Both the position numbers and the translations under genes were made by a program. DNA of 32,924 bases from Pseudomonadota bacterium (GTDB lineage: Bacteria; Desulfobacterota; DSM-4660; Desulfatiglandales; B25-G16), in assembly GCA_030603345.1 (NCBI GenBank), contig JAUVXZ010000006.1:1-32924 (forward strand). Direction: 5' to 3'. Below the pieces are notes generated by a model. That model saw only the letters and a list, made by a program, of their open reading frames with translations, ran no database searches and was not told where the DNA came from. Shown here piece after piece: positions 15,834-23,668 of this stretch; within the stretch, counting starts at the first letter, position 1; every line of letters starts with the position of its first letter.

Positions 15834-17306
15834 TCAGTAGCCTAATGCCTTTAACCTGGACCGCATCTTCTCATGATCCTCCGGTGGACGTTCTGGTTTT
15901 TCTTCCCCCAAAAGAGATTTGCCTTCCATTTCCTTCGGTATTTCCAAATCCATCACATCAAGCACGGTAGGGGCCACGTCAAGCAACGTAGCTCCAGTGT
16001 GCTTTCCACTTGCAGGTACTCCCGGCCCAGCTATGCAAAAATAGCCGTTCAGACCATCGGCTCCGTCATCTGGGCCCGAGGGCTTGTCGAAGGAGTATAG
16101 GTTGCCCCGTCCATAACCGACCATCTCGCTGGTATTCCAGAGATACTCATCAAATAGAATGAAAAGATCCGGCCCATACTGGGCAAAGGGGCCGGAGTGG
16201 ATTTCCTTGCGCTTGAATACCCGAGTTTTTAGGGAGTTTCCTTGTTCATCTGGTATCTGTATTAGTTTGTCTGCCAGTTCATCCAGGAAACTGTCATAAT
16301 CATCAGGGTCAACAATTCCCTGAGGTTCTCTGCCTTTAACGTTGAGATATATCTGGCCTGTATTTCCCGTGGCCCAGGCCTTTGTCTTCGACCAGTCAGT
16401 CTTGAGTTCCGTCAACGGAGTACGCTCTGAAGGATATTCATGAAGCACCATGTATCCTTCTTGAATAAGCCATTCATTAAGATTAATTAGCCCGTCGAGC
16501 CTTTGCACGCCGTGAGCGCTGTGCACAAAGAGCACGGTATCTCCATTCAAGACATCATAGGTTTCACCAATGTGCTTGTCGATCCAGACATAGTAATCAT
16601 GTAACACGTTCGCATATCGAGTATCAGGATCATAGCGTCTATGGTGTTCATCAAGGTACCGATAAAAAAGATGTGACATCCTGTCACAACCTGTGATCAT
16701 TGCAAATACATAATCACATTGTTTCTGAACAAAGAAATGCTTGCAGAGTGTGAACCTTTGAGAGTCCATGTCGTAGATTTGTCTTAACACCTTATCTTTT
16801 TCTATCTGTAGGTAGTTTACCCCTGGCTCGCTCGCATCGATGATGTATTTCCCGACCAAGCGGTAAACCTCATCCTTTAGGCTTTCTGGCCAGGTGAAGC
16901 CTCTATCCAAACCGGGGGTCATAAAAGATGAAATGCTATACCCCCCTGGAATTCGAGGTGGTGGCCAGGTGAGAGGTGCGTTAATCATAGCTACCTTTTG
17001 CCCCAAAATCGGGAGTATCTTATACAGACAGTCCACCCTCTTATCCCTTACCGTGCAATCAATTAGTTTCGGCTGCCCGTAAGAAAAGTCATCCCGGTAG
17101 CTGAAATCCCAAAAACCAAAGGTCCCCGGGTTATGCCCTGTCTGAGCACACGTCCAGGCTGGATATGTGGAAGGAGGCACGGTGCTTTCCATGGTCCCCC
17201 AAATCCCCTGCTGTTGCAATTTTTTCAAATTGGGGAGGTCTTCCAACCACCTCTCTACTAACTCTGGACTGAAACCGTCCAGCCCCAAAACCACTACTTT
17301 TGACAC
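15834..17306 (-). CDS. Type I phosphodiesterase/nucleotide pyrophosphatase-fold protein with altered metal site
   Basis: About 490 residues, related to the AP-superfamily COG3379 group. VVVLGLDGFSPELV provides the first Asp, and STVPPSTYPAWTCAQTG the nucleophile Thr (about residue 49). CDRMSHLFYRYLDEHH keeps the Asp/His pair. Two changes stand out: the usual SDHG reads SAHG, and the final His before the GPG motif is missing (GADGLNGYFCIAGPG). At least one metal is therefore probably bound weakly or differently. I choose GTG 17306, because the GGGAGG ribosome site directly touches the upstream ATG (17312) but is six bases from this GTG. It is cytoplasmic by lack of a signal peptide and heads the PDE, sulfatase-like, CysD-like, sat run. 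Confidence 0.8.
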   Translation of the reverse strand: MSKVVVLGLDGFSPELVERWLEDLPNLKKLQQQGIWGTMESTVPPSTYPAWTCAQTGHNPGTFGFWDFSYRDDFSYGQPKLIDCTVRDKRVDCLYKILPILGQKVAMINAPLTWPPPRIPGGYSISSFMTPGLDRGFTWPESLKDEVYRLVGKYIIDASEPGVNYLQIEKDKVLRQIYDMDSQRFTLCKHFFVQKQCDYVFAMITGCDRMSHLFYRYLDEHHRRYDPDTRYANVLHDYYVWIDKHIGETYDVLNGDTVLFVHSAHGVQRLDGLINLNEWLIQEGYMVLHEYPSERTPLTELKTDWSKTKAWATGNTGQIYLNVKGREPQGIVDPDDYDSFLDELADKLIQIPDEQGNSLKTRVFKRKEIHSGPFAQYGPDLFILFDEYLWNTSEMVGYGRGNLYSFDKPSGPDDGADGLNGYFCIAGPGVPASGKHTGATLLDVAPTVLDVMDLEIPKEMEGKSLLGEEKPERPPEDHEKMRSRLKALGY

Positions 17307-17312
17307 TCTCAT

Positions 17313-17645
17313 CCTCCCTTCAATAATTCTTCTTCTTGATCATCATAATACTTAATTCGCTCTGCTCACATATCGTCCCAATATTCCACCATTCCCTGGC
17401 CAAGACCCCTGGCCCAGACCTGGCATGTTAAGATGTGTTGATGGAAAGTGAGGCATTCGTAAGCAGTGAAAACAGTTGGATATCCACATCCCGTCGCGCC
17501 AGGGCAGGCCCTGACCCAGACCTGGTTGCATAGGCTTAATAGGCTAATCCCAGCACATAGCACTCTATACACTTAACATGCTGATTCAAGTCCATAGCGC
17601 CAGGGCGTGCCATTCTTCCTTTTCCAAATGGGGAACATCCTGATA
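17313..17645. repeat. Gene-free stretch with short direct and inverted repeats
   Basis: No believable gene lies here. CCCTGGCCCAGACCTGG (17407-17423) recurs with one change at 17509-17525. GCATGTTAAG (17423-17432) and CTTAACATGC (17572-17581) form a perfect 10-bp inverted pair. Similar CCTGGCCCAG sequence occurs inverted at 27425-27439. It separates the TRAP operon from the PDE-sat run and may contain a terminator or promoter I cannot pinpoint. Confidence 0.5.
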
Positions 17646-19547
17646 TTATCTAAATAACAAGCCAGGCAAATACAGGGCAATCTGGGGAAATATGACCAGA
17701 AGAATGACACATGCTATCATACAAAGAAAGAATGGAAAGATGCCTCTAAATATATCCTCCATAGGCACATCCTTGGCAACACTGGCGATGGCGAACACAT
17801 TCACACCGATGGGCGGTGTAATCTGCCCCATCTCCATTGTTAGTACGGTTACAACCCCGAACCAGATGGGGTCAAATCCCAGGGCAACAATCGCCGGAAA
17901 AATGGTGGGCAAGACAAGCAGGATCATCGGAATCACATTCAACAGGCAACCGAGAATTATGAAAAAGATTATCACAGCTGCGAATATGATATATCGACTT
18001 ACCTCCAATCCCGTAACAAAATTGGCCAATGCAAAGGGTAATCGAGTCGCTGCAAGGAAATAACCCAAGACACCTACACCGATCAGGATCAAAAGAAGCT
18101 TACATGTTATGCTTAGCGCCTCTTGCAGGGATAACATGATCATCCGCTTGTTAACACGTCCCCTGATTAATGCATATACAAAGGCACCAACAGACCCGAT
18201 AGCACCACCTTCTACAGGACTGAAAATCCCGCCCAATATCCCGCCCAATATCAGAACAAACAGCGCCAGCATGCCTATTACGCCTCTCAGGGAGATAATC
18301 TTCTCTTTTAAGGTAGTAGGCTCGCCTCGGGGTGCTAATTCGGGATCAATCTTTGCACGAGCATAGATCATACCACAAAACAAGACGGCGAGGAGTAACC
18401 CGGGCATTATACCTGCAACAAAAAGCCTGCCGATGGATTCTTCAGTGACGATGGCATAGAAGATAAACCCAACACTGGGCGGGATCAGGATGCCCATGGT
18501 CCCACCTGCGGCCAAACAACCTGTTGATAGGGACATATTATACTTATGCTTTTTCATTCCAGGGAGAGCGACTGTTCCCATGGTGACCGCAGTGGCAAGG
18601 CTGTCACCGCACACGGCTGAAAAACCGGCACATCCTGCCACGGAAGACATGGCCAAGCCCCCGGGCAGACGACCCAGCCATTTATTCGCGGTTTCAAAAA
18701 GATCTTCGCTGATCCCTGAGTGGTAGGCAAACTCCCCCATGAGAATAAACAGAGGGACCACCGTCAGCATATAGTTAGATGCGGTATCAAATGGGCCAAT
18801 GCCCAGCATGGCTAAAGAAGGCTTCGCCGCCTTGTAAGCCACAGTCATACCCAACAATCCCGTTAAGGCCATACCAAACCCAATGGGCATACCCAGAAAC
18901 AGGAGCACAAAAAGGAAGCACATCCCCAGAACTCCTGCAGTTGCTCCACTCAAACCTGTAGGCGCCAGACCTACCAGCGGTGCAATTAATATGAAACATG
19001 CGACTGTTAGGGCGAGGATCAACCACGGCCATCGCTTGTCTTCAAGGGAACGCTGAAGGGCCCGCAAAAAATCAAGTGCTACCACGATAGCCAGAATAAT
19101 AATGCCTAAGGCACCAATAAACCAAAAGATCCAGATAGGAATTTCGAGGTCATAAGTTATTACATTGTCTTGTATTTTTCTGATACCCTGCATGATGAGT
19201 TGGGAAGACATTATGCCGAAAAACAAAGCGCATATTAGATAATGAAAACAATCCAGAACATTTTTCACCCATTTCGGAAAACGCGAAACAATGAATTCTA
19301 TGCGTATATGCCCTTCATTAATCTGTATAAATGCAACCCCTAAGAAAATTATGATAAGCAACATATAGCTCTCAATCTCGATACCTCCCGGTATGGATCC
19401 TCTAAACGTAAACCGGGCTATGACATCAAAAAAGACCGGCAAGGGCATTATTAAAAGGAATCCAATGCTAATATAATTGGAGATGCGAGTTGCAGTGCCG
19501 AGGAATCTTTCAAGGTTTGTTACTGTCGAGTTTAAGCTCACGGTCAT
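17646..19547 (-). CDS. TRAP transporter fused small and large permease (DctQM)
   Basis: From ATG 19547 the protein is 633 aa. Residues about 1-185 are a DctQ domain with four helices (GGIEIESYMLLIIIFLGVAF, EGHIRIEF). The rest is a DctM domain of about 12-13 helices with FLGMPIGFGMALTGLLGM, GDSLATAVTMGTVALPGM, GILIPPSVGFIFYAI and the C-terminal GQITPPIGVNVFAIA. It couples inward Na+ or H+ flux to uptake of the ligand delivered by DctP. Natural QM fusions are common. The ORF-track start at 19628 lies inside a perfect hairpin and adds unrelated residues. Neither start has a clean ribosome site, so the exact start is uncertain. It follows dctP in one operon. Confidence 0.93.
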   Translation of the reverse strand: MTVSLNSTVTNLERFLGTATRISNYISIGFLLIMPLPVFFDVIARFTFRGSIPGGIEIESYMLLIIIFLGVAFIQINEGHIRIEFIVSRFPKWVKNVLDCFHYLICALFFGIMSSQLIMQGIRKIQDNVITYDLEIPIWIFWFIGALGIIILAIVVALDFLRALQRSLEDKRWPWLILALTVACFILIAPLVGLAPTGLSGATAGVLGMCFLFVLLFLGMPIGFGMALTGLLGMTVAYKAAKPSLAMLGIGPFDTASNYMLTVVPLFILMGEFAYHSGISEDLFETANKWLGRLPGGLAMSSVAGCAGFSAVCGDSLATAVTMGTVALPGMKKHKYNMSLSTGCLAAGGTMGILIPPSVGFIFYAIVTEESIGRLFVAGIMPGLLLAVLFCGMIYARAKIDPELAPRGEPTTLKEKIISLRGVIGMLALFVLILGGILGGIFSPVEGGAIGSVGAFVYALIRGRVNKRMIMLSLQEALSITCKLLLILIGVGVLGYFLAATRLPFALANFVTGLEVSRYIIFAAVIIFFIILGCLLNVIPMILLVLPTIFPAIVALGFDPIWFGVVTVLTMEMGQITPPIGVNVFAIASVAKDVPMEDIFRGIFPFFLCMIACVILLVIFPQIALYLPGLLFR

Positions 19548-19626
19548 CTTAACGTATACCCGCCTTTCCTCCAGTTTATTCAGTCGACGTCTGCCTGATG
19601 CACTGATAATGGCTGCAATAATACGC

Positions 19627-19657
19627 ATTCATCCCCGTGCACAGCACGGGGATGAAT
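19627..19657 (-). promoter_or_regulatory. Perfect 14-bp intercistronic stem-loop between dctP and dctQM
   Basis: ATTCATCCCCGTGC and its exact reverse complement flank a 3-base loop, between the dctP stop (19702) and the preferred dctQM start (19547). No T-run follows, so it is more likely an mRNA-stabilising or processing hairpin that raises DctP over permease than a terminator. Confidence 0.7.
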
Positions 19658-19701
19658 GTTATTGCTCAGTTGAGAGGGTCCAAGAACCGCTGTTGCCTGG
19701 C

Positions 19702-20769
19702 CTATTCCTTATATCCCCCTACGGTTGTTTTTGCATACTCCTTGCCTAACCGGATGGCCTCATCATGGATCTCTTTGGCGTTCTTAATTCCTTTGGCCTC
19801 CATGTCCTTAATCCACTTATCATGTATACCTTGAATCTTATTGGTCCATCTCTTTTTTTCAGCTGCTGGTAAAACATAAAATTTATGTCCTTGACCTTTC
19901 ATCCACTCGGAATCATTAATGGACCCATCGTCGAGCGTCTTACCACAGATTTGAGACAATTTTCTACCGGTCGTATCTTCCAGTATCTTCTTCAGGTCGG
20001 GAGGCAGGCTGTTCCATTTATCAGTGTTTATGGCCCCATAGAAGGGGTCACACATAGCGTCAATTATGGTATGGTATTTTGCTGCGTCGGTGATTTTGAA
20101 AGCTTTACATGGTGCTATGGGGAAAAACATACCTTCTGCCATGCCCCTTTCCAAGGCCAGATATGAATCCGGCGGTGTCATTTGAATAGGGTTCGCCCCC
20201 AGTTTTTTTATTATTTCCCGTATTTGGGGGTTAATGCCGATTATCTTCATGCCCTTTAAGTCTTCCAGGGTTCGTACCATCTTTTTCACTGTGTGAAGGT
20301 TGAAAGTTGCGCTTCCCCATTGCCACAACAGCTTTATGTCTCTAAACTCATTCCGCCACTCCGGGTATTTCTTATACATATCCCAAGTAGTTAAGCTGGC
20401 AGCCTCAGCGCCGTTAAAAGTGAGAGGTGTCTGAATTACCGTATTCAATGGGAATTTACCGTGGACCCAATGACACGGAGATCCTGTCATGTCAATTGAG
20501 CCAGCTACCAAAGCGGAGTAGACCTCTCTAGTGGGACATAGGGCATTTGGATTGAAAAAGTGGATCACCAATCTGCCGCCGCTAAGCTTTTTAACTCTAT
20601 CTATCCAGGGCAGTATGCCGTTTCTTATTGTTGGATGTTTGTCTGGATACTCACTGGCGTATCTTAGCTCGTACTTCTTTTCTGCCGACCAGGCACATAC
20701 GTTAAAGGCTGCTAAGAGTAAAAAACAGGTAAAAATGCCCACCATTGATGCTGAAAATAATTTCCTCAT
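19702..20769 (-). CDS. TRAP transporter substrate-binding protein (DctP family)
   Basis: 355 residues with a Sec signal peptide (cleavage after about AWSA, residue 29). The periplasmic DctP fold is shown by ELRYASEYPDKHPTIRN, VKKLSGGRLVIHFF, LVAGSIDMTGSP and LEDLKGMKI. The conserved ligand arginine of carboxylate-binding family members (usually KIR after LKG) is replaced by KII here, so the ligand may not be an ordinary carboxylate. The ribosome site AGGAGGG precedes ATG 20769. It is cotranscribed with dctQM, with a hairpin between. Given the neighbouring transhydroxylase and arylsulfotransferase genes, a phenolic or sulfated aromatic ligand is possible but unproven. Confidence 0.92.
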   Translation of the reverse strand: MRKLFSASMVGIFTCFLLLAAFNVCAWSAEKKYELRYASEYPDKHPTIRNGILPWIDRVKKLSGGRLVIHFFNPNALCPTREVYSALVAGSIDMTGSPCHWVHGKFPLNTVIQTPLTFNGAEAASLTTWDMYKKYPEWRNEFRDIKLLWQWGSATFNLHTVKKMVRTLEDLKGMKIIGINPQIREIIKKLGANPIQMTPPDSYLALERGMAEGMFFPIAPCKAFKITDAAKYHTIIDAMCDPFYGAINTDKWNSLPPDLKKILEDTTGRKLSQICGKTLDDGSINDSEWMKGQGHKFYVLPAAEKKRWTNKIQGIHDKWIKDMEAKGIKNAKEIHDEAIRLGKEYAKTTVGGYKE

Positions 20770-20941
20770 TCTTTTGCCCTCCTTTTATAGTTCTTTTCTT
20801 TGCAAGTAAGTCCTGCCTTTTTTAGATTTTCCAATGACCAGCACCACCTCCTTCCAGAAGAATTCATGATGTTGTTGACCGTCTGGCTCGTCCTATTACT
20901 ACCAAGGAACATTATCGAATCATTGGATACTAACATATGCA

Positions 20942-20969
20942 CAGATAAAATATGTACAATTCTTATCTG
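20942..20969. promoter_or_regulatory. Dyad upstream of the dctP operon
   Basis: CAGATAA (20942-20948) and TTATCTG (20963-20969) form a 7-bp dyad with a 14-base centre, flanked by TGC and GCA. It lies in the 281-base gap between the arylsulfotransferase-like gene and dctP. A weak minus-strand promoter (TTGTAC, 16 bases, TATGTT) overlaps it, so an operator is plausible. Nothing else in the gap is recognisable. Confidence 0.35.
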
Positions 20970-21050
20970 CACCTGCACTTTGTTTTTCTTGCTACTTTCT
21001 CATAGCCGCTTAGAGGCCTCAAAGGTCACTAAAAGATAAACATATTACCC

Positions 21051-22184
21051 TCAAAATCTAAATGCATCAGGGCCGTAGGTTCTATTCAACGATTCAAATC
21101 TCTTGGGATCGAGTTCTGCCCCTCTGAAGCCTGGATAATCGGAGCCGTAGCGATGAGCCCTGAAAACTAAATTGCTGAATCCTATCTTTTCCATGGGTAT
21201 ATCATAGAAAAATGGGTTAATGTACTCCCAGACGATCTCACCGTCCTTTGTTATCTCGAAGAAATGACCTGTTGGGCCTGCACAGATAAGGGTATTGCCA
21301 TTAGGCAATCTCTGGCAGCCAGAAATAAACGAAGCGAAGAAATTGCAAGGAGTTTTGTCCATATATTCCCAGACAATTTTACCCGTTTCTTGTTCTATTT
21401 CCATAACACGGGAATAACACTGGTTAATGAAGGGGCGATGTAATCCATTATCAAAAACCAAGATGTTGCCGTTATCCAACAGCGTGGGATTATGCGGATG
21501 CGCTAATTCTCCCCGCCCCCATCGCCATGTGATTTCCCCTGTTTTCTTGTCGATGATCAGGATGCTATCTAAGGTGAAACTAGCGGTCATGATGTTCCCA
21601 TCAGGCATAACCTCACAAGAATTACAATGGGTCCACTCAGCACGATGACATAAAGGACAGATAACATCTATTGCAGGATCAAGGTGATCGTAGCCGTACC
21701 ACTCCCAGATTATGTTTCCGTCCTCGTCTATCTCGTGAAAGGAATCACCCCAAATTACCCCTTTACGCTCTGTTCCGCGGATACCACCCTTTATCTTAGC
21801 GGCAATGTCGTCGGGTACCGCTTCCCATCTAAGCACCATGGTGTTACCGTTATCCATACGCCAGAAATCGTGATGCATAAATGGATCTTCGTACCGCCAC
21901 ACTTCCTTGCCGTTCCAATCTAACTCTAGTAAAACTCCACCCATCCCGCCAAATTCACCCGTAAATGGTCCCTTCTCTACCCTACCGGCATACAGTAAGT
22001 GGCCGTTAGGCAGGAGTTTAGCGTGCTCTCCAGGTTTATAAGGGGCTTGCCAGCAGTGAACAAAGCGGCCCTGCATATCGATCAACCAAGTCTTTTCTGC
22101 CCCTTTTGGAGCAAACAAGGTGTAACCATTGTATGCCTTGTGAGGCACATAGACAGTCGTGGATAATAAATCATTTTTCCTCAT
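21051..22184 (-). CDS. Arylsulfotransferase (ASST)-like beta-propeller protein
   Basis: 377 residues of repeated blades ending in G-X-hydrophobic-X-W-E-Y/W and N-G-N-X-L motifs (GKEVWRY, GNIIWEW, GEITWRW, GKIVWEY, GEIVWEY). His-bearing tops are HHDF (about 104), WTHCNSC (about 186) and AHPHNP (about 229). This is the pattern of arylsulfotransferase-family propellers, which move sulfuryl groups from phenyl sulfates to phenols through a histidine without PAPS. Known ASSTs are periplasmic, but this one has no signal peptide. Two CXXC pairs (CPLC at 176, CNSC at 187) are unusual and could bind a metal. GGAGGG precedes ATG 22184. It sits upstream of the TRAP genes on the same strand. True sulfotransfer is likely but not certain. 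Confidence 0.8.
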   Translation of the reverse strand: MRKNDLLSTTVYVPHKAYNGYTLFAPKGAEKTWLIDMQGRFVHCWQAPYKPGEHAKLLPNGHLLYAGRVEKGPFTGEFGGMGGVLLELDWNGKEVWRYEDPFMHHDFWRMDNGNTMVLRWEAVPDDIAAKIKGGIRGTERKGVIWGDSFHEIDEDGNIIWEWYGYDHLDPAIDVICPLCHRAEWTHCNSCEVMPDGNIMTASFTLDSILIIDKKTGEITWRWGRGELAHPHNPTLLDNGNILVFDNGLHRPFINQCYSRVMEIEQETGKIVWEYMDKTPCNFFASFISGCQRLPNGNTLICAGPTGHFFEITKDGEIVWEYINPFFYDIPMEKIGFSNLVFRAHRYGSDYPGFRGAELDPKRFESLNRTYGPDAFRF

Positions 22185-22238
22185 GAATTACCCTCCGATA
22201 TTATATTGCTATGGCGTATACTGTGCTGAAAGAGGGAT

Positions 22239-22373
22239 TTACAATTTGTCCCTCAACCGACTAAGCAGGCCTGGAGAACACTTGCAAGGGGTCGCCAGTT
22301 GGGCCAGGGTCATTTGCTTTTCTCTGCGAAGAGCCCGAATTCTTTCTTCTATGTTATTGGGAACCGGCTCCAT
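22239..22373 (-). pseudogene. Truncated XRE-type HTH regulator remnant
   Basis: Too short for the ORF track. ATG 22373 opens 44 codons: MEPVPNNIEERIRALRREK, then QMTLAQLATPCKCSPGLLSR, ending RLRDKL and a stop. This is the first four helices of an XRE DNA-binding domain, closest to XRE-cupin regulators by eye. It breaks off where the fifth helix and ligand domain should follow. It may be a decayed regulator or, less likely, a functional mini-HTH. It lies 55 bases before the ASST-like gene, which it may have controlled. A 9-bp dyad sits just upstream. Confidence 0.65.
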
Positions 22374-22381
22374 AGTTAATT

Positions 22382-22424
22382 TACACTGAAGATTACAGAG
22401 ATATTCAAAAAACCTTTCAGTGTA
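22382..22424. promoter_or_regulatory. Perfect 9-bp dyad, candidate operator upstream of the HTH remnant
   Basis: TACACTGAA (22382-22390) and TTCAGTGTA (22416-22424) are exact inverted copies with centres about 34 bases apart. On the minus strand TTGACA (22457-22452) and TATAAC lie close by, with a 23-base gap that is too long for a normal promoter. The rest of 22374-22706 holds the frameshifted remnant. Confidence 0.4.
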
Positions 22425-22476
22425 GTTATAATTTCACTTAGCAAATCACCATGTGTCAAGGAAAACTTTTGCCTCT

Positions 22477-22658
22477 TTAAGCAAAGCCAATATTTCCCTT
22501 TAAGCGACAAATAAAAAGGTCTTTCTCTTTGTCTAAAGTGACGCCTGTTTCATTTGCTGACACAAGATATTCTTTGCAGCTTTTCTATTCTTGAACCTGA
22601 GAAAATGATGGGTAGCTGCAAGGGTATTTCCAGCTCTGAAATCATCAGCCACATACAT
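22477..22658 (-). pseudogene. Frameshifted small gene of unknown family
   Basis: Two overlapping minus-strand frames look like halves of one protein. From ATG 22658 the first reads MYVADDFRAGNTLAATHHF, LRFKNRKAAK, and runs to a stop at 22533. A second frame, open from 22584 to a stop at 22477, reads CKEYLVSANETGVTLDKEK then DLFICRLKGNIGFA. Joining them near 22575-22590 by a one-base shift gives a continuous, plausible sequence of about 60 residues. No convincing ribosome site is seen. I cannot name the family. Confidence 0.4.
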
Positions 22659-22706
22659 CGCTCAGGTATCCAAGGTCCGTATGCAGATCGATAGTCAGGA
22701 TAACTC

Positions 22707-23483
22707 TCAGGTGCTCAATGAATTTCGGTCTCTGATCCAGATAAGCGGCTCAACGCCCATTGATGGCTTGAATGGCAGACCTTCTCGAACACAAGAAGTG
22801 GCGAGAGATGTGTCGCGGACATGGCACCCTGCCAGGGCGTTGATGCCCCAGTCAAACAGGCAGGGCGCAAACGGTGTACTGGGTCCAAGCATGATCGTGA
22901 AGGCCCCTTTGGGAATGAGGTTGAGGATGTCCGCACAGGTGCCGTTAAGGAGGGTAGTTGCTGTCAAGGCAATAACGTCAGCCTGCGGCAGAAATTCGGC
23001 CGCTGTCTCTGTCGGTATATCCCCTTCTTTGGGGTGGGTTTCCAACACCCAGAAGTTTCGGAATTTTCCTCCTATGTCGTCTACAAAGGGAAAATGCCCA
23101 ATGATCGCCACGTTTTTCCCTTGGCCTTGTTTGCGGATCAAATCCTGCGCCTTGAGCAGAACGGTATCTCGAGGAACAGGCAGCAGCGAGTTGATAGCAG
23201 CCATAGCATAGGCTGGGGCGTCTGGAAAGTCTGCCGGCGCGTGCACTAATAGCGAAGCAACTTCCCGCGCCGATTCCGGGATATGGCGATCATCCCTGGA
23301 GATATCTTGGGAGTGACGCCACATGTTTGAACAGATGCCCATGCGGGAGCTTATGACTGCCAGGAAATGGCTCCCCTGGATGATTTCCTTCACAGGCACT
23401 TCAGGCAATCTTGCCACAGCCAAGAAAATCTCTTCGAGCAGCCGTCTTTGGCTTCCTGTCATGGGCCTGTGTGTTGTTTCCAT
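22707..23483 (-). CDS. DUF364 family protein (putative heavy-metal chelation domain)
   Basis: From ATG 23483 (METTHRPMTG) the protein is 258 aa; the ORF-track GTG at 23519 adds 12 residues with no family support. GVCS-like GICSNMWRH, AYAMAAINSLLP, NVAIIGHFPFVDDI and a Rossmann-like VIALTATTLLNGT followed by LGPSTPFAPCLFDWGINALAG fit PF04016/DUF364. Structural work on the family suggests an enolase-like N-terminal part plus a Rossmann-like domain with a metal-chelation role. It is transcribed divergently from the transhydroxylase genes, which suggests a job in metal supply or cofactor handling for that enzyme. Function is unproven. A small part is duplicated at 10962-11024. Confidence 0.85.
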   Translation of the reverse strand: METTHRPMTGSQRRLLEEIFLAVARLPEVPVKEIIQGSHFLAVISSRMGICSNMWRHSQDISRDDRHIPESAREVASLLVHAPADFPDAPAYAMAAINSLLPVPRDTVLLKAQDLIRKQGQGKNVAIIGHFPFVDDIGGKFRNFWVLETHPKEGDIPTETAAEFLPQADVIALTATTLLNGTCADILNLIPKGAFTIMLGPSTPFAPCLFDWGINALAGCHVRDTSLATSCVREGLPFKPSMGVEPLIWIRDRNSLST

Positions 23484-23558
23484 AATGTTCAAACCCTCTG
23501 TCGAGTCCTGGCGCGTCACTGAAAATGAAGTGATAAAAACCTACCTTCCGATAACAAG

Positions 23559-23587
23559 AGGATAGGAAAAAGATGGTTATGTGTCAA
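23559..23587 (-). promoter_or_regulatory. Sigma70-type promoter for the DUF364 gene
   Basis: Minus-strand TTGACA (23587-23582), a 17-base spacer and TATCCT (23564-23559) lie about 75 bases before ATG 23483. They share the TCCTTGACACAT context with sequence at 22452-22463, upstream of the HTH remnant. Confidence 0.55.
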
Positions 23588-23640
23588 GGAGATGTGAATC
23601 CTTGTTTCTGCCCTGGGAGAGAAGAAGGAGAAAAGAAATA

Positions 23641-23668
23641 TTGACTCAGGAGAGGAAACATTTTAAAT
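23641..23668 (+). promoter_or_regulatory. Possible sigma70-type promoter for the transhydroxylase operon
   Basis: TTGACT (23641-23646), a 16-base spacer and TTAAAT (23663-23668) point toward the large subunit, giving a leader of about 155 nt. The 23484-23828 gap is thus a divergent control region. The -10 match is modest. Confidence 0.4.

Noticed and set aside
20766-20978. 70-aa minus-strand ORF upstream of dctP
   Set aside because: Contains the dctP ribosome-site region, has low-quality composition and no ribosome site of its own.
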